Part shown: piece after piece, positions 19,301-26,731 of the stretch
Layout: each line of letters opens with the position of its first letter
Numbering within the stretch: the stretch's first letter is position 1
NCBI RefSeq assembly: GCF_010998615.1
Contig: NZ_JAAEAH010000012.1
Coordinates: 62,001 to 126,000, forward strand
Source of the DNA: Myxococcus sp. CA023
GTDB lineage: Bacteria; Myxococcota; Myxococcia; Myxococcales; Myxococcaceae
Direction: 5' to 3'
Length of the DNA: 64,000 nt
The notes under the pieces: model-generated
What the model was told of the DNA's origin: nothing
The model's database searches: none
Seen by the model: the letters and a program-made list of their open reading frames with translations, nothing else
Translations under genes and position numbers: made by a program

Positions 19301-20136
19301 AGCAGCAGCTCGACTCACTGGCTCCGGCTCGCGGCTTCGTCGCCGCCGAAGACGGGGCGACAATAAAGACCGAGGTAGATGAGCGCCTGAGCAAGCAGGC
19401 GCCCAACGCCGTCAGGGACATCGCCGGAAAGATGGACTTTACGGGCGATCCCACGGCCCTCTCGCAAGTCGACAAGGTCTGGCGCGATACGTATTCGCAG
19501 CACTACACGGCGGAACGCCTCAACGGGGCAGATCCGAAGCAGGCAGGGAAGAAGGCGACCGCGGCGGCCAAGGGTGCGGCACAGAAGAAAGCCAACGAGG
19601 TTGCCTTTGCCGAAGCTCAGCGCCGTGCCGCTTCAGTCATAAAGAACCCAAGCACGTGGAACATCAACGCCAACGACCAAGCCACACTGACGGCGTTCAT
19701 CGGGGGGACGCGCGGGGCGGAGGCGCAGCGGCTCGCGCCGCAAATGAAGGACTTCTCCACCACGGAGATGCAGGCATTCTTGCGGCAGGAGGTCAAAGCG
19801 GGCCGCGCACAGAAGCTGGGCGACACCACGCTCCCCAACGGCAAGCCGCATGAGACATACCTCTATGCGGATGGCACGGTCGTCCGGTTCAAGCCGCAGG
19901 GAGACATGTTTACCCCGCAGCCGAGCTACAGCATCGAGGTCCTGTCCCTCGGGGTCAACAGCCCGGTGGGCCAGAGCAGTGTAGCGTTCAAGATCGGCCC
20001 GGACGGCAAACCTGTGCCCAAGGGCCCCGAGTCCGTGACGAACCCGTACAACAGTGGTAGCAACCAGACGCAGTATAAGGAGTTCGAGAAGCAGATCGTC
20101 GAATCCGGGCACATGAGGACAAGGACCAAGCCGTAA
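16303..20136 (+). CDS. Annexin-repeat, multi-domain candidate polymorphic toxin
   Basis: 1277 residues; the ATG at 16303 has GAGGAG 7-8 bases upstream and is preferred over 16270. Order: Pro-rich linker (20-50); a domain of about 110 residues with NC76LD, GH113VMI and VD124PSTG, a Cys-His-Asp set like that of papain-fold peptidases, transglutaminases and deamidases; five annexin-like repeats (about 219-594). Repeats 1, 3 and 5 keep GxGTDED, and repeats 1 and 5 also keep a distal ELSG acidic ligand, i.e. type II calcium sites. Repeats 2 and 4 are degenerate. Next come a Gly/Ala-rich hydrophobic stretch (about 689-860), a helical segment with GHGTQGFES, and a compact C-terminal domain (about 1140-1277) with ETYLYADGTVVRFKP and KEFEKQIVESGH. 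There is no signal peptide. A variable C-terminus behind a Gly-rich region with a small gene next door is the plan of contact-dependent toxins. Calcium-dependent membrane docking, then delivery, is my inference. Confidence 0.8.
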   Translation: MAIDGTGNGRRLTNHVPVRRPPEPERPPAPKPAEPKPPAARNDHSSFTPQNAKSGPSLSESSSLLTENSRDGKANCLDVAADWVEKATPDLRSRADMVFLKDSRPGAEGQSGHVMIRQGNSIVDPSTGKNYANLQAYLKEQPHYQPAGILSANAAAKIFAAPPGSAERQKAITDAKVPDSLQRMMVADAPQAAPQTQTTPQAPSYTQSQADRDAAALYDAMEGGVTGWGTDEDTIFKTLEGKSPEQIDLIRKGYKDHYGKDLDSVIRDELSGADEKHAVALLQGDAAKSAAVQVQAELDGVFGSNEDLLKVLEKQTPEQRQATAQKFAEMNGGLKPGQSAQDFMLEKLGKSLNPEQLGRARNMLAAGQSQTPEQREQLEAQSIKDGLKKDMDGLGTDEDRIFERLEKATPEQRKILAQDEALKNRLKDELGTEDYDRAMGLLQDNPAKADAARLTSAMNGFFGADESGVRAVLEGKKPEELASIKAEYQKMTGKSLEDEIRKWDGADKDVTLRLLNPPKEGDKQAQAAADAEKLRLAVDGAGTDEDAIRNVLQGKSKAEINDISAAYKQKYGEDLRSRLDSELSGRDHLELLKQDFDLGAVDDKAPNAAQERVRRLREQQANESGFGSWVLDNVQGAIKGESDNDRLNRTLGDAEKAIQTGDAATANRSVGFATDDVKSLQSSKDSLAEGAATVAVVAATTTAVVLTGGAATPLAIAGYAALGATTRALTYEVMQGGAAGWEDAGRQALIGAVEGGTVILPVTKGASVAASSAAKGVTTTAGKEAVENTVLAATKQGIKEGVVGGAAGGAVDAATRSETWQNGLVDGLGQVAVQAGTGAVLGGATGGLTSAGLAKGLQPREIPVVRNPELAGSSVRVRYGDSRRVHIEAGPAATPAQIQAHLETARTLQKYEGPLGEVRQLRDRALQALTQKPGHGTQGFESQLEVKKLSSIISDLETVQKTLDARLRSLDNGDQAPTAAQRADMARELESLRTQLAKHEQQLDSLAPARGFVAAEDGATIKTEVDERLSKQAPNAVRDIAGKMDFTGDPTALSQVDKVWRDTYSQHYTAERLNGADPKQAGKKATAAAKGAAQKKANEVAFAEAQRRAASVIKNPSTWNINANDQATLTAFIGGTRGAEAQRLAPQMKDFSTTEMQAFLRQEVKAGRAQKLGDTTLPNGKPHETYLYADGTVVRFKPQGDMFTPQPSYSIEVLSLGVNSPVGQSSVAFKIGPDGKPVPKGPESVTNPYNSGSNQTQYKEFEKQIVESGHMRTRTKP

Positions 20137-20164
20137 ACCTGCTCTACCCGTGGAGGCACCTGTC

Positions 20165-20971
20165 GTGACGTTCGAGAGCGCATGGCTCACCCGCACCAAT
20201 GGCCCGGTCGACGTCGCGGCGATTGAGGCGCACCTCAGCGCCCTGCCCTGGGCCTGGCGAGATCCCGTGAATGGAAAGCAGTTCTTCCTCGCCGGACGCG
20301 TGCGGGCCGCCCGTGATGCACGTGACTGGCGCATCGAAAATCCCACCGAGTTCCCAACCGAGGGTGTGCTGGTCTCCGTTCACCCGGACGGTGTGAGAAT
20401 CGACCAGCGAGGCCATCCCGAATCGATGGCACGCGCGCGCGACTTCCTCACCTGGCTTTTGGGGACTGGCTCGTGGCGCGCACGCACCGAGTTTACCCCC
20501 GCCAAGCCTCTCACTTCGGCCAAAGACCTCTATCCCGGCGCACTGCCCTCTCAAGACGACCTCGCGGACGACCCGCTTCAATCGCCCGTCATCGAAGGTG
20601 CGCTCACGCGGTGGACCGTCGGCAACCGCACCCTGACAGTGCACTCGAGCGGTGCTGTTCAACTCCAGCTTCCCCAAGGGGGCGTTGTCGACGCGCGGCT
20701 CGCCCAGACGGAACTCGACGCCTGGAACCGCGTCGCGGACCTGGACCCCGATGACCTGGACTTCGACGCGTCCGAGTCCTCGGCCAGCGTCGAATTCGAG
20801 CGAGAAACTCCGGAGGGCGAGCAGTCGGCATGGTTTGACAAGACCCGGATTCCGGAACAGGTGTTCCCACTCGCGCAACAGGTGACAAAGCTCTCAAGCG
20901 CCATGGAGAACTGGGTGCCCGGTAAGCCAGTCCCCACTGGATTCGTGTCCATCACGCGCAAGCCCAGTTGA
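20165..20971 (+). CDS. Candidate immunity protein for the annexin-repeat toxin
   Basis: The GTG at 20165 has GGAGG 8 bases upstream and begins MTFESAWLTRTNGP; the GTG at 20150 lies on top of that ribosome site and is less likely. The product is about 268 residues, acidic (DPDDLDFDASES), without a signal peptide or membrane segment, so cytoplasmic. It contains no motif I recognise. The 28-base gap to the toxin stop, the same strand and the lack of any other downstream gene on this strand fit the usual toxin-immunity order. Base composition drops slightly in both the toxin tail and this gene, as expected if the two travel together. The assignment rests on context only. Confidence 0.6.
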   Translation: MTFESAWLTRTNGPVDVAAIEAHLSALPWAWRDPVNGKQFFLAGRVRAARDARDWRIENPTEFPTEGVLVSVHPDGVRIDQRGHPESMARARDFLTWLLGTGSWRARTEFTPAKPLTSAKDLYPGALPSQDDLADDPLQSPVIEGALTRWTVGNRTLTVHSSGAVQLQLPQGGVVDARLAQTELDAWNRVADLDPDDLDFDASESSASVEFERETPEGEQSAWFDKTRIPEQVFPLAQQVTKLSSAMENWVPGKPVPTGFVSITRKPS

Positions 20972-21077
20972 ACCGAGGCATGCGCCTATCCAGAGTTCGG
21001 TCGCGGCGTCGTGCCCGCGTGCGGCTTTCACTCTCGCGGTGCCATCTGAGCACGCAGCAGGCAAAGTCCGCAGCCAC

Positions 21078-21572
21078 TCAGGCGGCTTTCGCTTCGGCCT
21101 CCTTCTTCGCGAGGATGAACGCACTGGCGGGTCCCACCAGCAGACTGCCCATCCAGAAGAAGTATCCGAGGGTCGGATAGAGCAGCTCGAGTTGCCGGTC
21201 CGGGCTGACGGCCTCGTCCGCGGGGATGGAGTGCAGGTACCAGGACAAAGTGGAGAGTCCGACGAGCACCGTCACGACGCCTACCCAGAAGGCTCCCCGG
21301 TACTTGCCCATCAACAGCAGGGCGAGCGTGAGCAGCAGCAGGGGATTTGCGAACCAGCCCCACTGCATCACGAACACGCCCAACCAGCCGACGAGGAGGA
21401 GGGACACGCCCCACATCGAGTCCTCCTGCCGCGACCCGGTGTTGTAGAGGACGACGGCGGGCAGGGCGCAGCCCAGGACGAAGAGGATCGCCGACAAGGC
21501 GGTGGCGGTCGCCCGGGTCAACCGGAGCGAGGAGGCGCGAGCAACAGGAGGTCCAGAGGGAGTGGGCACCAT
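21078..21572 (-). CDS. Small four-helix membrane protein, copy A
   Basis: The ATG at 21572 (MVPTPSGPPVARA) gives 164 residues with about four hydrophobic helices (ALSAILFVLGCALPAVVLY, WGVSLLLVGWLGVFVMQWGW, AFWVGVVTVLVGL, TLGYFFWMGSLLVGPASAF) and a charged end (KKEAEAKAA). The family is unknown to me. A second gene at 25422-25940 is about 98% identical. Most differences cluster in the first loop and at the C-terminus, where this copy stops eight residues earlier. The longer in-frame start at 21836 runs into the lipase relic and is not used. Confidence 0.7.
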   Translation of the reverse strand: MVPTPSGPPVARASSLRLTRATATALSAILFVLGCALPAVVLYNTGSRQEDSMWGVSLLLVGWLGVFVMQWGWFANPLLLLTLALLLMGKYRGAFWVGVVTVLVGLSTLSWYLHSIPADEAVSPDRQLELLYPTLGYFFWMGSLLVGPASAFILAKKEAEAKAA

Positions 21573-21600
21573 GGGGCCGCGGATTCTACCCCCCCGAAGG
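21083..21600. repeat. ~0.5-kb direct repeat, left copy
   Basis: This segment and 25451-25970 are about 98% identical (roughly ten differences seen over 500 bases) in direct orientation, 4.4 kb apart. The repeat covers nearly all of the small membrane-protein gene plus its upstream region; the gene 3' ends lie just outside and differ. Confidence 0.85.
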
Positions 21601-21649
21601 TTGGAAGCGTGCACCGAGAAGCCTCGCGCTCCCCACAGCGTCCCCAACC

Positions 21650-22359
21650 AATTATGGCTGTCTGAGCTGCAGGCTCGTAGGGCGATAGCGCCTGAAGACG
21701 ACATCCATATGATTGGCCATTCGACGGGAGGCCTCGACCTCCGCCAGCTTCTCATCAACCTTCGGAGATAGGAGGAGGCAAGAAGTGCGGACCCACCTTC
21801 CCCACTGCTCAAGTAGCTTCGTACTGTGCAGTTCATCTCAACGCCTCACCGGGGAACCGCGCTCGCACACCGGCTAGGCAGCACCGTCCCACAGGTGAGC
21901 GCTTCCCGCCTGTTTCTCCGCCTTATGTACGAGGGCGCGCGCGGATTGCGGGGCGTGGGGTTGGGGGTCCTTGGCCGCGCCCTCCTCCCCTGCATTCCCG
22001 AGTCCAGCCCATGCCGAGGGTGACGAGCTCGAGAAAGAGGCTGCTTTCATTGAAGAGTATCAAATCCGAGTCCGATCGATCGTAACCATCTCCCCACCGA
22101 GCAAGTCGTGGACACCAACCCTGTTCAACATACTTCACACGCTGACTGCCTTTAATCCTCCACAACGACGATGCCGCACGCATACGATTAGCGAGCTTTT
22201 TGCCCCCAAGCACAACGGCGGCTTCGTTCCGCCGACAACGATGGCTTCGTCAATTGCGTCTCGCAGGTCTGGCCCGATGAGGCCCGCAGCTACCTGATCC
22301 AGGGAGACCACGCGGACGTCATCGGCCACTTCAAGGCACAACGATCACAGGTTTCCTGA
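21650..22359 (+). pseudogene. Decayed alpha/beta-hydrolase (lipase) gene
   Basis: Pieces of one lipase appear in order but in different frames. First WLSELQARRAIAPEDDIHMIGHSTGGLD with the nucleophile elbow GHSTGG (21650-21771), then VQFISTPHRGTALAHRLG (21826-21900), then a degenerate middle, and finally DNDGFVNCVSQVWP with GDHADVIGHF (22220-22340), where the catalytic histidine is expected. At least two stop codons or frameshifts separate them, and the N-terminal third is missing. Intact relatives are esterase/lipase-family hydrolases. The remains start right beside copy A of the duplicated membrane gene, so the two may have moved together. Confidence 0.7.
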
Positions 22360-22723
22360 GGGCGGAACACCTCTGCGTGACGTGGGCCTTGAGCGGCGGC
22401 AATTCCACGGACTGGTAGCGCCGCACTCGCATGCCGCCATCGCGTGAGAGGGGAACCCAACAATGACCTGACGCTCGAGCTCCGCGATGCGCGCATCCTT
22501 GGGGTCGACCTCGGCCTCGACAGGCCGTGTCTCATGTCCCACGCCGCGTCAGCGAGCGACAAGCCTCCCGCCGACTGCGCGCCTGCTCCTTCTTCAACCG
22601 CCCAGCCCCCCTGAACGCTTACCTATCTCGGGCACTGGGGGGCGCACAAATTTGTAGAGTCCCTCGGGGAGTAATAGGGTGCCCCCATTTCTCTGAACCG
22701 AGACTGACGCTCAGCTCTTCGTC
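22360..22723. other. Spacer, possible unassigned relic
   Basis: No supported gene. A minus-strand frame at 22345-22542 contains EVDPKDARIAELERQV, a short coiled-coil stretch as found near the start of several transposase subunits, but it breaks off. I could not assign it. Confidence 0.3.
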
Positions 22724-23596
22724 TTGAATCACGTCCCTATCTCTATCATCAAGGCTGGGCTGTACGTCTCCGAACGCCATGGAGTCCCTCGCGCGACGCT
22801 CCTGGGCAAGCCGTCCGTCGAGGAGCGCGAGCTGACCGGACCGCTTCGTAGAGTCAGTTGGGATTCCTTCTGCGAATTCAACGACCGGATCGAACAAGCA
22901 TGGAGTCCGCTGGGGGGCCTCGAGCAGTTCGCACTGGCGGTGAACGAGCAAACCCCCGAGATTTTGGCGGTGGCCCGAAGGGTACTTTCGCCTCTTCAGC
23001 TCCTCCGGTTGGTGATCTCCGTCGGGAGTTGGGCGCATCCTCGGATAATGGTCCGGAGCAAGCTGCTCGGGCCGGATCGGCTCCAGCTCGAACTTTCGCT
23101 GCCAGATGATTGGCGCGATTCGCCGGCGTTCTTCCGCATCTGCAGCGCCTCGCTCGCGAACTCGCCACGGCTCATCGGCCTGCCCCGGGCTCAGGTGGAG
23201 ATGGAGCTCGCGCCGCGTCGAGCCGTCTATCGGTTCCTGCTCCCGCCCTCCCGAACGGCCTTCGCTCTCGGAAGCGAGGTGGCCAGTCAGGCCCACCTGC
23301 TGATGCTGGAGCGAATCTCCCATCTCCAGGCGGAGGTCAGCGCACTCCTGAGAACGCCACGAGGCGGGAGCTCCACGGGGGCTCGCAGACGGCTCCTTGC
23401 CTGGCACGGGACGCTCACGGCCCGCCAGGCCGAGGTCCTGGAACTGGTCGCGCAGGGAATCTCGAACCGGGACATCGCGAACCGCCTACGGTGCGCCGAG
23501 CGCACGGTGGAGGTACACATCACCGACATCCTCAAGAAGTCTGGCAACCAGAGCCGAGCCCAGTTGATCGCCGCGTTCTGGGGGGCGCAGGGCTGA
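22724..23596 (+). CDS. LuxR-type HTH regulator with AraC-like sensory N-terminus
   Basis: 290 residues from a TTG at 22724, the first possible start after an upstream stop; no good ribosome site is visible, so the start is uncertain. Residues 1-200 (RVSWDSFCEFNDRIEQ, QLLRLVISVGSWAHP, LIGLPRAQVEMEL) resemble the ligand-binding N-terminal domain of OruR/Arabinose_bd-type AraC regulators. The C-terminus is a clear LuxR HTH (LTARQAEVLELVAQGISNRD, RTVEVHITDILKKSG). No receiver domain and no phospho-acceptor is present, so it should respond to a small ligand. This pairing of an AraC-type sensor with a LuxR DNA-binding domain is less common. The adjacent lipoprotein at 23729, 132 bases downstream, is a possible target. 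Confidence 0.75.
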   Translation: MNHVPISIIKAGLYVSERHGVPRATLLGKPSVEERELTGPLRRVSWDSFCEFNDRIEQAWSPLGGLEQFALAVNEQTPEILAVARRVLSPLQLLRLVISVGSWAHPRIMVRSKLLGPDRLQLELSLPDDWRDSPAFFRICSASLANSPRLIGLPRAQVEMELAPRRAVYRFLLPPSRTAFALGSEVASQAHLLMLERISHLQAEVSALLRTPRGGSSTGARRRLLAWHGTLTARQAEVLELVAQGISNRDIANRLRCAERTVEVHITDILKKSGNQSRAQLIAAFWGAQG

Positions 23597-23728
23597 GAGA
23601 CTTGCACCTCGTGGAAAACCACTAGCCGCCTTGATACGCCCCGCATGGAAGGTCCAATAGGGCTTGAGTTCCCACGTAGCCCGCACCGATACGGATGCGC
23701 GCAATACTCACCCTTTGGAGGAAGTGCC

Positions 23729-25219
23729 ATGCGCGCTTCTCGTATGTGTTGTTTGCTCTTGTCCCTCTTCGTTGCTGGCTGTGGCACCGAACCTGGCAAG
23801 GGAGATGATCCTCCCCCTCCCAGGCCCACGCCTACGGACTCCACCATCACCGTCGCGGGGAGCAAGAGTACTCTCGCTGTCAATGAAGTGCTCGCGTTGA
23901 CCGCCTCGGGGCGGGACAGCCGTGGCCAGCCGGTGGTGCTTGACGACGTTACCTGGAGTTCGAGCGAACCCTCCGTCGTGCGTGTGGAGCGGGACGGGAC
24001 GGTGACGGGAATGGGGGCAGGGACTGCGACGGTCACCGCTGCATCGGGGAACAAGAGCGGGAACCTGACGCTAACGGTTCGGGGGGCCATTCATCCACAC
24101 GGAAGCATCTTGACCAGCGAGACGTGGCGCGAGGTGGACAACCCGCATATCGTCCTTGATGACATTGTCGTTGCGGGTCCCGGCACCCCGGTGCTCACCA
24201 TCGAAGCGGGGTGCAACATCCGCTTTGAGCATGGCGCATCAATCGAGATTGGCTACGGCAGCGAGGGCGGGGCGCTCCGGGTCCAGGGGACAGCGGAGAA
24301 GCCGGTGACTTTCACCACGAATGCCGACTCGCCGGCTCCGGGCCAGTGGCAGGGCGTGTACTTCTTGGAAGGGGCCACCTCCAGCAGCATCTCCCACGCC
24401 GTCGTTGAGTACTGTGGTTCGAATTCGGGCTACGGCGCCGCGAACGATGCCTGCATCATCGTGAGTGGAAGCACCGTGCGTCCCAACTTTCAGGACGTGA
24501 CGATTCAGCACAGCGCGTCCCAGGGCATCACGTTCATGCACGAAGGTGCCTTCGGCTCGAACTCAATGGGGCTGACAGTGACGGACGTGGCGAATGCCCC
24601 CATCTACATGGGAGTCAACCAACTCGGAAGCCTCCCGGGTGACAGTGTTTTCATGTCCAACGGACGCAACGTCATCCGGTCGCCGGGCGGGCAGGTGGAC
24701 CGCTCGCAGACCTGGGTCAACGTTGGCGTCCCCTACGCCATGGAGGACTCCGTCTATGTCGATGGCGCAACCACTCCGACGCTGACGTTGAGCCCGGGAG
24801 TCACGCTGCGCTTCGGTCGCCTGAGCTACTTCGAGATCGGCACGGGAGAGGGTGGAAATCTGCGTGCCGAGGGAACGGCCGAGGTCCCCATCACGCTGAC
24901 GGCCGACGCGGAGTTCCCCATGTCTGGCCATTGGCAGGGCCTTGTGTTCGGCGAGATGGCGACGGCTGCGAGCAAGCTGACGCAGGCCGTGGTCGAGTAC
25001 GGCGGCTCGCACGCGAGCGATGGGAACCCAAACGCGAACGTCAGGGTAATCGTTGACAAGGGTCCCATCATTACCCAGACCACGCTTCGTCACTCCATGG
25101 GGTGCGGAATCACTCGCGCGAAAACCCCCAACTATGACACCTTCACCACGGATTTCACCGCGCCGAGCTTGGGGAACGTGTTCTCTGATAACTCAGGCCC
25201 CGCGCAGTGCGGCCCTTGA
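23729..25219 (+). CDS. Lipoprotein with Ig-like (BIG2) domain and beta-helix repeats
   Basis: 496 residues from ATG 23729, with GGAGGAAG just upstream; the longer frame from 23645 lacks coding character. Lipobox FVAGC puts the lipid on C18. A Pro/Thr-rich linker leads to a BIG2 immunoglobulin-like domain (about 30-115: KSTLAVNEVLALTASGRD, VTWSSSEPSVVRV, GAGTATVTAASG). Two matching modules of about 170 residues follow, each with LTIEAGCNIRF/LTLSPGVTLRFG, a GGxLRxxGTAExPxT strand and a GxWQGxxFxExAT strand. This is the layout of a right-handed beta-helix with a polar-residue ladder. It is a likely surface-exposed protein; no catalytic residues are evident. Confidence 0.85.
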   Translation: MRASRMCCLLLSLFVAGCGTEPGKGDDPPPPRPTPTDSTITVAGSKSTLAVNEVLALTASGRDSRGQPVVLDDVTWSSSEPSVVRVERDGTVTGMGAGTATVTAASGNKSGNLTLTVRGAIHPHGSILTSETWREVDNPHIVLDDIVVAGPGTPVLTIEAGCNIRFEHGASIEIGYGSEGGALRVQGTAEKPVTFTTNADSPAPGQWQGVYFLEGATSSSISHAVVEYCGSNSGYGAANDACIIVSGSTVRPNFQDVTIQHSASQGITFMHEGAFGSNSMGLTVTDVANAPIYMGVNQLGSLPGDSVFMSNGRNVIRSPGGQVDRSQTWVNVGVPYAMEDSVYVDGATTPTLTLSPGVTLRFGRLSYFEIGTGEGGNLRAEGTAEVPITLTADAEFPMSGHWQGLVFGEMATAASKLTQAVVEYGGSHASDGNPNANVRVIVDKGPIITQTTLRHSMGCGITRAKTPNYDTFTTDFTAPSLGNVFSDNSGPAQCGP

Positions 25220-25376
25220 GCCCTGATGCGTGAGGTGGGGCGTGGGACCGGATGATGGTCTCCGTCCCTCGCTCGTTGCCGCCACCGCCTTACTGTGGCG
25301 GCAACGAGTCTGGAATCTGCTTCGCTCAACTCCCGCCGGCCCCGAGGGGACGTCATCGGCTCTGCCACCCTGCCAG

Positions 25377-25402
25377 GGCGACAACCTCCCTGACACAGGG
25401 GG
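25377..25402 (+). repeat. Dispersed 26-bp palindromic repeat, copy 3
   Basis: Differs at one position from 15202-15227 and is the inverse of 13419-13444. It lies at the 3' side of copy B of the duplicated membrane gene, where the sequence similarity to copy A ends. Confidence 0.6.
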
Positions 25403-25421
25403 GAAGTCCGCGAGGGGGCAG

Positions 25422-25940
25422 TCAGACGGCCACGGGGGCACGGGATGCGGCGGCTTTCGCTTCGGCCTCCTTCTTCGCGAGGATGGACGCACTGACGGGT
25501 CCCACCAGCAGACTGCCCATCCAGAAGAAGTATCCGAGGGTCGGATAGAGCAGTTCGAGTTGCCGGTCCGGGCTAACGGCCTCGTCCGCGGGGATGGAGT
25601 GCAGGTACCAGGACAAAGTGAAGAGTCCGACGAGCACCGTCACGACGCCTACCCAGAAGGCTCCCCGGTACTTGCCCATCAACAGCAGGGCGAGCGTGAG
25701 CAGCAGCAGGGGATTTGCGAACCAGCCCCACTGCATCACGAACACGCCCAACCAGCCGACGAGGAGGAGGGACACGCCCCACATCGAGTCTTCCTGCCGC
25801 GTCCCGGTGTTGTACAGGACGAGGGCGGGCTGGGCGCAGCCCAGGACGAAGAGGATCGCCGACAAGGCGGTGGCGGTCGCCCGGGTCAACCGGAGCGAGG
25901 AGGCGCGAGCAACAGGAGGTCCAGAGGGAGTGGGCACCAT
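25422..25940 (-). CDS. Small four-helix membrane protein, copy B
   Basis: 172 residues from ATG 25940. It is nearly the same as copy A (21078-21572): same four hydrophobic helices, with replacements such as CAQPALVLYNTGTRQ for CALPAVVLYNTGSRQ, and a C-terminus eight residues longer (ASRAPVAV). The extra tail is probably the original end, because in copy A similarity stops precisely there. Two intact copies suggest the gene product matters or that the duplication is recent. Function unknown. Confidence 0.7.
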   Translation of the reverse strand: MVPTPSGPPVARASSLRLTRATATALSAILFVLGCAQPALVLYNTGTRQEDSMWGVSLLLVGWLGVFVMQWGWFANPLLLLTLALLLMGKYRGAFWVGVVTVLVGLFTLSWYLHSIPADEAVSPDRQLELLYPTLGYFFWMGSLLVGPVSASILAKKEAEAKAAASRAPVAV

Positions 25941-25975
25941 GGGGCCGCAGACTCTACCCCCCGAATGTTGGAAGC
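25451..25975. repeat. ~0.5-kb direct repeat, right copy
   Basis: Partner of 21083-21600. Identity continues about 35 bases upstream of the gene start and reappears briefly after a ~30-base insertion (around 25980-26020), so the copies diverged by small indels. Confidence 0.85.
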
Positions 25976-26155
25976 GTGTCAGGACAGGCCCGAAGAAAGG
26001 ACTTCCACCGAGAAGCCTCGCGCTGACCAAGGTGGGCGAAAGGCATGGGTTTCTGCCCAGTTTTCGGGCCGTGCCCTCGAACTCGATTCACAAGCCAAGG
26101 CCGCCGCAATCAGGAACGCTTCGGGCCAGGGTGTCACGGATGGCGAGAAGCCACC

Positions 26156-26731
26156 TTATCCAGTCTTGAGCGACAGGAAGTAGACGTTCCCGCCTGGGTC
26201 CGTGTGCGTCGCTTCCAGCGTGAGTCCATGCGCGCGCAGCAGGTCGCGATACCCGTCGACGCTGTACGAGTGATAGCGGAACGGCACGCCATTCATCGGC
26301 TCGCCGTCGATGGAGCCGTGGGCGTCGCCCGAGGTGAAGAGGAACATGGCGCCAGGTTTCAATGCCCTGACGATATTGGCGATCGCCTGTTCCTGCTCTT
26401 CGTGGCGCAGGTGGAACAGGCCCCCCCACGCGATCGCGGCGTCGAAGGTCCGCGCCTGAAGCTCACACGACTGGATGGGCGCACAGATCACCGGCACGTG
26501 GGGGAAGTTCACTCGAAATCGCGCCAGCAGCTCGCGGGAGCTATCCACGCCCATCACGTGGCAGCCGTGCTCCAGCAGCACCCGTGTCAGCGGCAGTCCA
26601 GTGCCGCAGCCGACGTCCAGCACCAAGGCACCGGCCGGAAGTGAGGCCGCGAGCGCTGTCACTTCCGGGACGCCCATGTGGCCTGCGCGGTGGGATGCAT
26701 ACCAGTCCGCGATCGAATCGTACTCGTGCAC
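26156..26731 (-). CDS. Class I SAM-dependent methyltransferase
   Basis: 191 residues, normal for a compact class I methyltransferase. Motif I is LVLDVGCGTGLPLTRVL (about 45-60), the acidic end of strand beta-2 is VMGVDSS, and motif IV reads FDAAIAWGGLFHL followed by ALKPGAMFLFTSGDAHG. The C-terminus (YSVDGYRDLLRAHGL) is the usual cap. The N-terminus (MHEYDSIADWYASHR) is typical for methyltransferases of small molecules. The substrate cannot be told. It is alone, between two relic areas, and could be an acquired gene. Confidence 0.85.
   Translation of the reverse strand: MHEYDSIADWYASHRAGHMGVPEVTALAASLPAGALVLDVGCGTGLPLTRVLLEHGCHVMGVDSSRELLARFRVNFPHVPVICAPIQSCELQARTFDAAIAWGGLFHLRHEEQEQAIANIVRALKPGAMFLFTSGDAHGSIDGEPMNGVPFRYHSYSVDGYRDLLRAHGLTLEATHTDPGGNVYFLSLKTG

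Noticed and set aside
15106-21010. Weakly similar ~25-base sequences near 15106 and 20981 (CCxAxxxTxCGGTCG)
   Set aside because: Too many mismatches by eye to claim a repeat.
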